A DNA stretch of 57,002 bases. It comes from Candidatus Nitrosopumilus sp. GTDB lineage: Archaea > Thermoproteota > Nitrososphaeria > Nitrososphaerales > Nitrosopumilaceae. The notes below the pieces were generated by a model. The model made no database searches. It was not told the DNA's origin and saw only the letters and a list, made by a program, of their open reading frames with translations. Position numbers and translations under genes: made by a program. The stretch covers positions 1 to 57,002 of the forward strand of contig JAEFCZ010000037.1 of assembly GCA_016125975.1 (NCBI GenBank). Direction: 5' to 3'. This document shows, piece by piece, positions 49,584 to 57,002 of this stretch (positions are counted from its first letter, which is position 1; every line of letters begins with the position of its first letter).

Positions 49584-51023
49584 ATGCTAAATAATTTTAA
49601 AAAAATTTCTTGTCTTTTAATAATTACAGTACTTGTCACACAAAGTATTACAGGAGTTTCGTTTGCTCAAATAAATCAAGAACCAGAAGTAATGTTCAAC
49701 CAAGCAAGGGAATTATTTCATAATGGAGAGTACAAACAAGCAATAACGATTTATGACGAAATATTAGAAGTTGCGCCAAACAACATTCCCACATTAAAAA
49801 TGAAAGGCATAGCCCAGAGCAATCTAGGTGATCATAAAAAATCATTAGAGCAATTTTTCACAGTTTTACAATATCAACCAAATGATGTTATATCATTAGC
49901 AGGGATGGGTGTAGGATTTGGATATTTAGGGGAATATCAAGAAGCAACAGTATATTTTGAAAAAGCCATCAAAGAGAGACCAAATAGCATAGTCATACAA
50001 AATTACATAGAATTTATCAACAAAGTAGTTACAAAATACCCATACACACCTACAGAGAAACCTGAAGGATTAGAAAAACAATCAATATCATCTATTCCAG
50101 ACTGGATAAAACCAATAGCTAAATGGTGGTCAACAAATGACATAGAGGATTCAGAGTTTGTTGCAGCATTGATGTTTATGATTAATAATAAAATTATCCA
50201 AATTCCTCCAGTTGAGACTCAGGGAATTTCTGAAGAAAAAATTCCAGAATGGATTAAGAGCAATGCAGGTTGGTGGGCAGATAATGCAATTGATGATGAA
50301 GCATTTGTGCTAGGAATACAATACATGATGGAAAGGGGATTAATTATAATCAAAGTTGAGGAAACAATACAAAAAACACAAGAAGAGTTAGATCATGAAT
50401 TTTATTTATTTGAAAGATATCTTAGAGACATTTCAAATAATGTATCAAAAGAAAAAAGATACATTGAATTTCCAAATCCTAGTCAAGATGTAATTAAAAA
50501 ATTTTTTAGAGATTATGTAAAATGGAACTTTGAAGAAGAGGCAAAAAGAGCATCTAATAATTTTCCAGACCCCACATATGAAATCATTGATGATACATAT
50601 GTGATATATTACAAAGTTTACATTAATGAACAACCATCAGGGTTACCACTAGACCACATTAGCACACTAAGTAATTCGTTTGCATTTTGGGAAGAAAAAG
50701 AATTATCAACCAACAACCAAAAAGCAAAAATGAAATTTGAAATTACGAATTTGAAACATGAAGCAAATGTTTGGGTTACATGGATAGTTCGAAGTCTTGG
50801 AGAAGGAGTTTTAGGACATGCACATTTAGGCAAAGGAATTGTAGAAGTTTCATTAGGAGATTACCGTTGTGATGGGAATTTTCAATTGTATGACGTAGAT
50901 AGTGTTGAAACGATCATGACACATGAGTTAGGCCATTCTATAGGTTTGGAACATGTAGATGACAGAACAAGTATTATGTATCCATCATTTACACCCTCAT
51001 ACGCATATTGTTTGTTGAGTTAA
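49584..51023 (+). CDS. Secreted TPR - WWAD-repeat - matrixin-type metalloprotease
   Basis: About 479 residues. Signal peptide MLNNFKKISCLLIITVLV to FAQ. TPR repeats at about residues 35-140 (ARELFHNGEYKQAITIYDEI). Two copies of the Nitrosopumilales repeat follow ('IPDWIKPIAKWWSTNDIEDS' and 'IPEWIKSNAGWWADNAIDDE'). The C-terminus is a matrixin/M10-like peptidase with the zinc motif 'HELGHSIGLEHVDD' near residue 447 and the Met-turn 'SIMYPS'. ATG 49584 is chosen over TTG 49572. Probably a cell-surface or secreted protease. Confidence 0.85.
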   Translation: MLNNFKKISCLLIITVLVTQSITGVSFAQINQEPEVMFNQARELFHNGEYKQAITIYDEILEVAPNNIPTLKMKGIAQSNLGDHKKSLEQFFTVLQYQPNDVISLAGMGVGFGYLGEYQEATVYFEKAIKERPNSIVIQNYIEFINKVVTKYPYTPTEKPEGLEKQSISSIPDWIKPIAKWWSTNDIEDSEFVAALMFMINNKIIQIPPVETQGISEEKIPEWIKSNAGWWADNAIDDEAFVLGIQYMMERGLIIIKVEETIQKTQEELDHEFYLFERYLRDISNNVSKEKRYIEFPNPSQDVIKKFFRDYVKWNFEEEAKRASNNFPDPTYEIIDDTYVIYYKVYINEQPSGLPLDHISTLSNSFAFWEEKELSTNNQKAKMKFEITNLKHEANVWVTWIVRSLGEGVLGHAHLGKGIVEVSLGDYRCDGNFQLYDVDSVETIMTHELGHSIGLEHVDDRTSIMYPSFTPSYAYCLLS

Positions 51024-51082
51024 TTTTAAAAAATCAAAATTAGCTTAACCTACACACAAATAACCGGTAGAAATTATGTAAA

Positions 51083-52030
51083 ATGGATAATAAGGCAATA
51101 GTGAAAATTACAAACATTATGCTTAGAAATCAAATGGTTACGGGTTCAAAATGTCCAGCCTGTGGCGATAAAAAGATGATTACAGATGAAAATACAGGAG
51201 AATTATTTTGTGGAAAATGTGGATTTGTGGTATCAGACAAAATTGCAGACACAGGTGCTGAGTGGCGTTCTTTCTCAAATGATGAGGGGAACAAAGCAAG
51301 AACAGGTGCAGGAACATCACTTACAATGCATGACATGGGGTTATCAACAGTAATTGGTGCAGCCAACAAAGATTCCACAGGAAAACCACTATCGGCAAGT
51401 GTCAAAAGTTCAATTGAAAGACTACGAACATGGGACAGTAGAAGTCAAGCACATTCTTCAGCAGACAGAAACCTCAGACAAGCACTCAATGAAATGGATA
51501 AACTAAAAGACAAACTAGCATTAACTGATGCAGTTATTGAAAAAGCAGCTTACATTTACAGAAAAGCAATGGAGAAGAAACTTGTCAGAGGTCGTTCAAT
51601 ACAAGGATTAGTTGCAGCATGTCTCTATGCATCTTGTAGAAATACAGAAACTCCAAGAACACTAGATGATGTAGCAAAAGGAATCAACATCAGAAGAAAG
51701 GATGTTGCCAGGTGTTATAGATTAATTTTCAGAGAATTAGAACTAAAAATGCCAGTAGTTGATCCTGTAAAAGGAGTTTCAAGAATTGCCAGCATTGCAG
51801 AACTTAGTGAGAAAAGTAAACGTAAAGCAATTGCAATACTTAATGAGGCAAAGAGGATGGGAGTAGTTGCAGGAAAAGATCCAATGGGAATAGCTGCTGC
51901 AGCACTTTATCTAGCATGTATCAGTACAGGAGAAGTAAAATCTCAAAAAGACATATCCATAGCATCCGGAGTAACTGAAGTAACTATTAGAAACAGATGT
52001 GCAGGATTAAGAAAGATGATTAATGATTAG
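51083..52030 (+). CDS. tfb: Transcription factor B (TFB)
   Basis: A 315-residue general factor. Intact zinc ribbon 'CPACGDKKMITD...CGKCG', B-reader 'AEWRSFSNDE' and two cyclin repeats ('RSIQGLVAACLYASCRN' and 'DPMGIAAAALYLACIS') with a C-terminal recognition helix 'ASGVTEVTIRNRC'. It recruits RNA polymerase to TBP-bound promoters. It is the standard member, in contrast to the divergent TFB at 44367. Confidence 0.95.
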   Translation: MDNKAIVKITNIMLRNQMVTGSKCPACGDKKMITDENTGELFCGKCGFVVSDKIADTGAEWRSFSNDEGNKARTGAGTSLTMHDMGLSTVIGAANKDSTGKPLSASVKSSIERLRTWDSRSQAHSSADRNLRQALNEMDKLKDKLALTDAVIEKAAYIYRKAMEKKLVRGRSIQGLVAACLYASCRNTETPRTLDDVAKGINIRRKDVARCYRLIFRELELKMPVVDPVKGVSRIASIAELSEKSKRKAIAILNEAKRMGVVAGKDPMGIAAAALYLACISTGEVKSQKDISIASGVTEVTIRNRCAGLRKMIND

Positions 52031-52033
52031 AAA

Positions 52034-52264
52034 TCATTTCTGAGAACGTCCAAACTCTAATTTATCCCAAGGAAATACAACATATGCATTATTGTTTGTC
52101 TTCTTACCATACACTAATTGTTTAGGGTATTTTTGACCACATCTTGCAAATAATGTAACAAAAACTAGTTTTGATGGAACATCAACTTGCTTGATAATTT
52201 CATTAAATGTATCTCCAGTATCAGAAATATCATCAACAAACAAAGAATCAGAGGATATTTTCTT
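52034..52264 (-). pseudogene. 5'-truncated phosphoribosyltransferase
   Basis: Only the C-terminal part of a PRTase remains: 'DSLFVDDISDTGDTF' (the PRPP-binding loop) and 'VFVTLFARCGQKYP' to '..DKLEFGRSQ'. The frame is closed 5' by a stop at 52265-52267 just before 'KKISSDSLFVDD'. About the first half of a hypoxanthine/xanthine-type PRTase is missing and no related sequence lies upstream. The break marks the left edge of the small-gene island. Confidence 0.7.
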
Positions 52265-52710
52265 CTACCACAAAAATATACAAATCAGTATTTGCTCTAA
52301 GAGAAACATACCATTAAGTTAGGTATCTAAAAAATAGTTACCTTGATCAGATCATGTTCAAAGACATGCGTAAAAATGCGAATTTTTGAACACTATTTTC
52401 AACTGATTTGAAACTCGACAAAGTTAGTACAAATAATCATATTTTGGAAACTTGATGAAATAGTTCTTTTAGTCTTCACTCGAGTGAAATAGGCGTAAAT
52501 AATCACCCTTTTCAACCTTTTTTTCTCCGAATTCAGAAAAACCACAAAATTAATGCTAAACACTATGTAAGAATTATCGAAATAAAATAATCATTTTTAG
52601 GTATCTAAAAGATAACTCACTGTTTTACAAGATAACAAGTATAGGGTAAATATGCGAATACGGCCAAAGAAATAATCACTTAAATCATAAAAAAATTGCA
52701 TTGATGGAAC
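52265..52710. other. Intergenic region with a duplicated palindromic module
   Basis: About 450 bases without a gene. The module TTAGGTATCTAAAA ... GTAAAWATGCGAAT occurs twice: first parts at 52319-52332 and 52597-52610, second parts at 52370-52383 and 52646-52659. The first part is palindromic (TTAG-GTAT-CTAA). See the finding for interpretation. Confidence 0.45.
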
Positions 52711-52845
52711 ATGACAAAAAGAAAGAAACCAGATTATGAATGCTCAAAATGTGGGGCTGGTGTAATGGAAGAAGAAGTATTTAGAACTAAAAAATATCCC
52801 TATCTGTGTATCAAATGTTTTCATGAAACGATACGTGATAAATGA
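52711..52845 (+). CDS. 44-residue zinc-ribbon microprotein
   Basis: Begins MTKRKKPDYECSKCGAG and has a second knuckle 'CIKCFHE', with 22-residue spacing between knuckles. The basic N-terminus suggests nucleic-acid binding. It lies between the duplicated promoter module and a ribbon-helix-helix gene, all on the plus strand. No specific family recognised. Confidence 0.6.
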   Translation: MTKRKKPDYECSKCGAGVMEEEVFRTKKYPYLCIKCFHETIRDK

Positions 52846-53040
52846 CATTTTGAACAAGTTTGTTTACAAATAACAAACATTGACTTTTGCTTTAACTCCT
52901 CAAATTTCAGATTGCCATCATCAAAACAGAAAACTAACCAAAATGAGACATGATAATACAATTGATACTATAAAATATGTAATTATGTTGTAATAATTAT
53001 CTCAAAATACTAATATACTTTCATACTGTATGATATGTTG

Positions 53041-53190
53041 ATGTCAAAACGAGTAACTGTGATGATTGATGATGAGAATGACCGCAAACTTAGACTCAAA
53101 CAAGCAAAAGAGATACAAAAAACACAAAAATCTATAAGTTTTTCCAAGGTTCTAAATGATACATTACGAACTGGTTTTTCTCATAAATAG
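53041..53190 (+). CDS. Small ribbon-helix-helix (CopG/Arc-like) DNA-binding protein
   Basis: A 49-residue protein: beta strand 'KRVTVMIDDEND', helix 'RKLRLKQAKEIQKTQ', turn 'KSISFSKVLNDTLRTG' - the ribbon-helix-helix pattern with a C-terminal helix. A TATA-like TAATATACT (about 53010-53018) lies about 27 nt before ATG 53041 or ATG 53035, consistent with a leaderless start. Such proteins act as plasmid/virus repressors or antitoxins; no toxin gene is recognised next to it. Confidence 0.6.
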   Translation: MSKRVTVMIDDENDRKLRLKQAKEIQKTQKSISFSKVLNDTLRTGFSHK

Positions 53191-53241
53191 CGGTTGTATT
53201 GAAAATGTAAGATATTTGTAGTATCTTTTGCAAATATGTAA

Positions 53242-53499
53242 ATGAATATGACAGCTAATATCGTATCGCTAACAACAACTAGTATTATACGATACAAAAA
53301 GGTAAACAAAAAACCTCAATGCTATAGATGTGAAATAAAACTAAAAAAACATGACAAAGTCGTATCACATCCACGTCCTAGCAGATTGCCACGCCATTAT
53401 TGCTTAAATTGTGGAATGGTGGTAAACTTAGTATCAGAAAAAGAAGTTCAACATTCCACAACATATGATTTTCATGGGACTTGCATGACTTGTCCCTAA
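53242..53499 (+). CDS. Small zinc-finger protein
   Basis: An 85-residue basic protein with 'CYRCEIKLKKHDKVV', 'HYCLNCGMVVN' (a CxxC-CxxC zinc ribbon with a basic insert) and a Cys-rich end 'CMTCP'. The type is common in Nitrosopumilales islands. No promoter evidence beyond AT-rich sequence. Function unknown. Confidence 0.6.
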   Translation: MNMTANIVSLTTTSIIRYKKVNKKPQCYRCEIKLKKHDKVVSHPRPSRLPRHYCLNCGMVVNLVSEKEVQHSTTYDFHGTCMTCP

Positions 53500-53701
53500 T
53501 GATTTTCTAAACATTGAATTTTGGTTTAATCTTTTTTCCTGTATTTGATATTATTTTAATGTCTTTTGAATTCATAATTTCTGTGCTTTTGTTTTTCTAT
53601 TAAAATTACTTTCTTATGATTTTTGCATCTCTGGATTTTGTCTCAATACTTGAATGTAATACATTTAAATCATCATTGGGTAATTTTAAAACAAATAAAA
53701 A
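53500..53701. other. Intergenic region, nothing recognisable
   Basis: An AT-rich 200-base stretch with many stops on both strands and no repeat or hairpin seen. It probably holds the terminator of the zinc-finger gene and the promoter of the broken gene at 53702. Confidence 0.4.
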
Positions 53702-53995
53702 ATGACTACTGTTATAATAAAATATGAAAATAATGATTAAGTTATTGAAAATTGCACTGTAACACAACTGGGTGAAGATCATGTATTTTTAGAAACAGAA
53801 GATACAAACATTGCTAATGTTTTATCAAAAAATCAACAAGTAGGATCTCCTCCATTACTTCCAAAATTTGATATGAAATGGGATTGCCATCATTATATTA
53901 TCCGCATCTCAGACACTAATGTAATACATGAACAAGGTCTTAATAATAGAGTGAAATTAAAAATAACCTTATTAGAAATGATAAAAAATGAATGA
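53702..53995 (+). pseudogene. 97-codon gene interrupted by an in-frame TAA at codon 13
   Basis: ATG 53702 reads MTTVIIKYENND, then TAA (53738-53740), then continues in frame as 'VIENCTVTQLGEDHVFLETE' and on to 'NRVKLKITLLEMIKNE' and TGA 53993-53995. The frame is otherwise open and coding-like on both sides. It is either a nonsense mutation, an error, or a real stop with a restart. A short frame follows immediately at 53989 (MNDKEIDFEIL). No family recognised. Confidence 0.5.
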
Positions 53996-54204
53996 TAAAG
54001 AAATTGATTTTGAAATTCTTTAGGTTATTACAAATCATAGAAAACAGTAATTTCTAAAATCTTATGATTTTTCAGAAAAGCTTTCCCCTAATTTTAAAAC
54101 TAGACATAAACATGGATTTGATTTCAATTTGAAAAAATTATGAAAATAGTTATTTTTAGCAACATTATCGAATACTTTTATTTTAATTCCCATTCTGATA
54201 ATCA
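53996..54204. other. Intergenic region, no gene seen
   Basis: Two hundred AT-rich bases with only a trivial frame. A TATA-like 'TTTTATTTTAA' lies about 30 nt before ATG 54205 and probably serves the next gene. Confidence 0.35.
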
Positions 54205-54495
54205 ATGAAAGAAAGCCCAATTATCCACATAAGATTAGATGAAAATGAAATAATTACTCATGTTAAAGTTGGAGAATATGAATATGAAAAAATGACAATT
54301 ATAGAATTAATTTTAGATAATAAAGAAAAATTTTACATTTTAGATGAAAAGACTAGAGACATAAGAAACGTCTATGCAGTAAGAACAATTGAGGGAAAAT
54401 TTGTTTTATCCACAGATAAATGTGGAATAACTGAAAATTTGAGATTTTTACCTAGAGTTGATGAAAATAAGAAAATACATGATGAATGTTTCTGA
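54205..54495 (+). CDS. Soluble acidic protein of unknown function
   Basis: A 96-residue protein with a beta-rich, charged sequence (PIIHIRLDENEIITHVKVGE, then 'YAVRTIEGKFVLSTDKCG'). No signal or membrane helix, single Cys pair at 'KCG' and near the end. Resembles small orphan proteins of archaeal islands; not recognised. Confidence 0.55.
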   Translation: MKESPIIHIRLDENEIITHVKVGEYEYEKMTIIELILDNKEKFYILDEKTRDIRNVYAVRTIEGKFVLSTDKCGITENLRFLPRVDENKKIHDECF

Positions 54496-55020
54496 TCAAG
54501 AATTTAATTAAAAAGACATTGAATTGGTGATGAACCAGATAAATACCGATAGGAAAACTGCAATTAATGCACTGGTAAACTGTAATGGTGTTCTGGCAAA
54601 AGCTAGGTTATTTGTAAGATTTAGTATTGCAGAGATTTGTTTGTAAGATAGAAAAAAAGGATTTTTTACTAGTGATAGAATTTTTAAAATCCATTAAGAA
54701 TTGGATTGATTGTTAGAATGAAAAAATGCATATCTTGTTTCAGGTTGTTATTCGTCATTTAATCATTTGTACATTTTCATCATATTTCATATTTGAAAAC
54801 TTATATTGATATTTTAGATAATATTCTACATGGTGTGGCTAGACGCAGAAATATCCAATACTGCCGATCTTATCTTTGCATAGTTTTTGTAACTTTATTT
54901 GATGGTCATTTGATGCCATGCCAATCAACATATTTTAGTGTAATTAGATTATGATATAGATATCAAAAGGATAGGGTTTGCGATGAAATGTTTTTCTAAT
55001 CTACGTATCTTACCTTAACT
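54496..55020. other. Intergenic region with possible relics
   Basis: More than 500 bases without a confident gene. On the minus strand a 61-codon frame without an ATG ends at 54508-54510 and includes a membrane-like segment (ALIAVFLSVFIWFIT); it may be a relic. ACTAGTGATA at about 54669 resembles the TTASCACTAG motif (reverse) but stands alone. The rest is AT-rich without structure I can see. Confidence 0.35.
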
Positions 55021-55278
55021 ATGGGTTTATCAAATCAACAAATGCAACAATTGGTCATTAACATTCAGAATGTTTTAGATAATCCTGTACTCACAATAGA
55101 ATGGGAAAAAATAACTCAAGAATTTTCTAATCTATTAGATTATGATATTGAATATGGTGATGAAGAAATAGAATATGTTTTGAAAAAGTTAGAATTTGAT
55201 AGCAGTTGTTATAGTGATGACATCTATGTAATTGCAAGTAGTTTACTATTACAAATATTCGGGTCTTCTTCATTCTAG
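55021..55278 (+). CDS. Soluble acidic protein of unknown function
   Basis: An 85-residue acidic, helical protein (MGLSNQQMQQLVINIQNVL, 'YGDEEIEYVLKKLEF'). No recognisable domain. It ends 10 nt before ATG 55289 of the next gene and is probably co-transcribed with it. Confidence 0.55.
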   Translation: MGLSNQQMQQLVINIQNVLDNPVLTIEWEKITQEFSNLLDYDIEYGDEEIEYVLKKLEFDSSCYSDDIYVIASSLLLQIFGSSSF

Positions 55279-55288
55279 ATACATTGAT

Positions 55289-56050
55289 ATGAATTTTATG
55301 AATTCGAACACATACAATAATGGGTGGGTGACACTTGAAGTATCTACATTAAATCATTCAGAGAATGTACAATCTACTGCATTTAAACAAATTAATGATA
55401 AAAATGAGATTTTATCAAGCTTATCACATCTCTTTGCAGAACATGCAAATTCTAGATATCTGATTTCAAACATGGTTGAGAGTATGGGCGAACCAAAGAA
55501 GACAACTTTTGATATAATCCATATTGATGATGGCTCTACACTTGGTGCCCTGATTTTGTATGGAGATGACGAAATTTCTCAAATAACCTCATCTACTGTA
55601 TTTACTGGTATGCAACAGATAAACGATGCAGATGACATACATAACATAATAAGACAATCTTTGATACCTTGTTGTCACTCACTGCCTACTCATAGTAAAC
55701 TTTTGATGGATAATTTTGATGAGAATGATGCTTACGTAGAAGAAATAATTGACAATATCAAAATAGAGTTAGGCTATGCTAAAACTGATCCAATGTTTGA
55801 TGTAGGTATTTTTACACAACAAATTATGTTTATTGATGATAATCTATCAACACAAATAACTGATCTAGATAAAACACAAGATAATTTTGTATATGATTCT
55901 GCAATATCCCCAGTAAATGATAAAATTGTTGGTTTGCCAGAACCAAAGCCATCTAAAGATTATAGTTTTGTATTATTGGGGATCCTTGTTTTAGGAATTA
56001 TTACAGGATTGATTATTTGGAAAATAAAACAAAGAAAATCTACATGCTAG
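55289..56050 (+). CDS. Type-I-like protein with a C-terminal membrane anchor
   Basis: About 253 residues. The main domain is rich in Asn/Asp/Ser, has no N-terminal signal peptide visible, and ends in a membrane helix (FVLLGILVLGIITGLIIW) with a basic tail. This is the topology of a tail-anchored protein. ATG 55289 is preferred over the open frame from 55232, which overlaps the preceding gene. Two Cys in 'LIPCCHSLP'. Function unknown. Confidence 0.55.
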   Translation: MNFMNSNTYNNGWVTLEVSTLNHSENVQSTAFKQINDKNEILSSLSHLFAEHANSRYLISNMVESMGEPKKTTFDIIHIDDGSTLGALILYGDDEISQITSSTVFTGMQQINDADDIHNIIRQSLIPCCHSLPTHSKLLMDNFDENDAYVEEIIDNIKIELGYAKTDPMFDVGIFTQQIMFIDDNLSTQITDLDKTQDNFVYDSAISPVNDKIVGLPEPKPSKDYSFVLLGILVLGIITGLIIWKIKQRKSTC

Positions 56051-56266
56051 TCCTACATTATGTCGATTTTATTCATGTTGAGAACTAATCAATTGGAATC
56101 TTGTTGTTACTTTCAGTAGATAGAATTTTGGATATGATTAGAACGATGGTAAATGTTACAGGGGATCTTACTGCATCTTGTGCATTTGATGAAATAACAT
56201 AAGATAAGAATTTGACAACGTAACAAATTAGTTTGGTATATTAAACAGAATTAATTTCTTAATCTC

Positions 56267-56464
56267 ATGTTAGAAAAATTTCTAAAACAACTTCAAATTG
56301 TATTTTTTGGTCTCTCAATACTTGGAATAATTTTGATAGTTACAGGTATGACTATAAATGATGATATGTTCTGGTCTATTACTGATCCTATAACCATTGG
56401 TATCTTTGTTGGTACAACAGTTGTGTTTTATCTTGGTATAAGAAAAAGGCCTATAATCCTCTAA
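56267..56464 (+). CDS. Small two-helix membrane protein
   Basis: A 65-residue protein with two membrane helices (IVFFGLSILGIILIVTGMTI and PITIGIFVGTTVVFYLGI) and a basic C-terminus. A TATA-like TATATTAAA (about 56237-56245) lies about 25 nt before the ATG, consistent with a leaderless start. Function unknown. Confidence 0.55.
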   Translation: MLEKFLKQLQIVFFGLSILGIILIVTGMTINDDMFWSITDPITIGIFVGTTVVFYLGIRKRPIIL

Positions 56465-56481
56465 CTCTTCTTTTTTTTATT

Positions 56482-56853
56482 TTGAATTTTACAAAAATCA
56501 TAGTTGTAGCAATAATAATTAGTTCAGTTATGTCAATGTATTTAGGATCTATATTTTACCAACAATTAGAAAGAAATTGGGAATATGCCCAGATTTCAGA
56601 TGAGATATGGTTAGAAATGGTAGAAAATAATGAGATAGTTGTAGCATTTTATGAGAAACATCCAAATGCAACAATAATTCAAACGCTAAAACTTGATACA
56701 ATGGAGATTCGTTTTGAAGAAGGTAATGCAATTCTGTCTGCTGTAAAAACAGGTGATAATGATTTTGTGTTTTTGTACACTTGTTATAAAAATGACCAAG
56801 ATTTCTGGTCTAGTGAGATAAGAAATGACATCTATTTTCGAGATTGTGATTGA
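56482..56853 (+). CDS. Membrane-anchored extracytoplasmic protein
   Basis: A 123-residue protein: N-terminal helix (IIVVAIIISSVMSMYLGSIF) and a soluble acidic/aromatic domain (RNWEYAQISDEIWLEMVEN) with two Cys near the end. Starts at TTG 56482, 17 nt after the preceding gene. Unknown function. Confidence 0.5.
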   Translation: MNFTKIIVVAIIISSVMSMYLGSIFYQQLERNWEYAQISDEIWLEMVENNEIVVAFYEKHPNATIIQTLKLDTMEIRFEEGNAILSAVKTGDNDFVFLYTCYKNDQDFWSSEIRNDIYFRDCD

Positions 56854-56862
56854 TTTTTTATT

Positions 56863-56984
56863 ATGAATATTAAAAAACTCGGAAAATTATAGGTATAATT
56901 TTAATTGGTTCGGCAATACCTTTTAATCCATTTTTATTTTTTGACAAATTTTCTCTAGTTCTTCAATGTTTTCCATTTGTCTAA
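56863..56984 (+). pseudogene. Frameshifted small membrane protein
   Basis: ATG 56863 reads MNIKKLGK and stops, while the next frame continues 'IIGIILIGSAIPFNPFLFF' to TAA 56982-56984. Adding one A to the run at about 56884 fuses them into a peptide of about 40 residues with one membrane helix. It fits the small membrane genes just upstream. May be a homopolymer sequencing error. Confidence 0.4.
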
Positions 56985-57002
56985 TTATGCAAGCGAACTA
57001 TT

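Noticed and set aside
53041-53499. Toxin-antitoxin pair with the RHH protein
   Set aside because: The neighbouring 85-residue protein is a zinc finger without a known toxin motif.
54508-54700. 61-codon minus-strand frame with a membrane-like segment
   Set aside because: No start codon, a stop directly upstream and no other support; mentioned only as a possible relic.

Overview
The window is chromosomal DNA from an ammonia-oxidising archaeon of the Nitrosopumilales (Nitrosopumilus/Nitrosarchaeum-like; an inference from gene content). Supporting signs are AT-rich DNA, a separate-subunit methylmalonyl-CoA mutase with epimerase and MeaB (carbon-fixation cycle module), two TFB genes, an archaeal family-B DNA polymerase and NreA that both end in PCNA-binding motifs, an NmPin-like parvulin, TATA boxes about 25 nt before leaderless starts, and Nitrosopumilales-type secreted proteins with a WVKNNAGWWADG repeat.

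Layout. 1-10.1 kb: small conserved genes, two secreted proteins, parvulin, a Hef-type helicase, dCMP deaminase, DNA polymerase B and a SemiSWEET-like protein. 10.2-14.1 kb: a decayed insertion with a broken HTH gene, a frameshifted trypsin-like protease, a G+C-richer relic and a frameshifted tyrosine recombinase. 14.2-33 kb: core metabolism and translation (triosephosphate isomerase, pyruvate phosphate dikinase with an XRE-CBS regulator, a deleted histidine kinase, the methylmalonyl-CoA genes, an M1 aminopeptidase, IlvC, NMNAT, a SelB-like protein, MetRS, AhcY, Rieske protein, NadE). 33-34.5 kb: CysRS. 34.5-45.5 kb: surface and membrane proteins, MscS with DUF432, NreA, a BtuF-like protein, a frameshifted SDR-membrane protein, a CarH-like cobalamin sensor, two small genes and a divergent TFB. 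45.5-52 kb: YchF-type GTPase, CoA-binding protein, a membrane-anchored winged-helix protein, BirA, a secreted matrixin-like protease and a standard TFB. 52-57 kb: a strain-variable-looking island of tiny genes, beginning at a 5'-truncated phosphoribosyltransferase.

The most interesting signal is a 10-bp motif, TTASCACTAG. It occurs in tandem pairs exactly 19 bp apart, and the proximal copy abuts the TATA box of at least four promoters between 34.9 and 43.0 kb, with further copies at 43.9 and 44.2 kb. The cluster surrounds the CarH-like B12-sensor gene and leads into the divergent TFB gene, so I propose a previously undescribed regulon (possibly light or cobalamin responsive, or read by an alternative TFB). 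This is inference from sequence and spacing only.

Several genes carry one- or two-base frameshifts or single in-frame stops. Some lie in decayed mobile DNA. Others lie in short homopolymers, where sequencing error remains possible. No tRNA, rRNA, CRISPR array or intact insertion sequence was seen.
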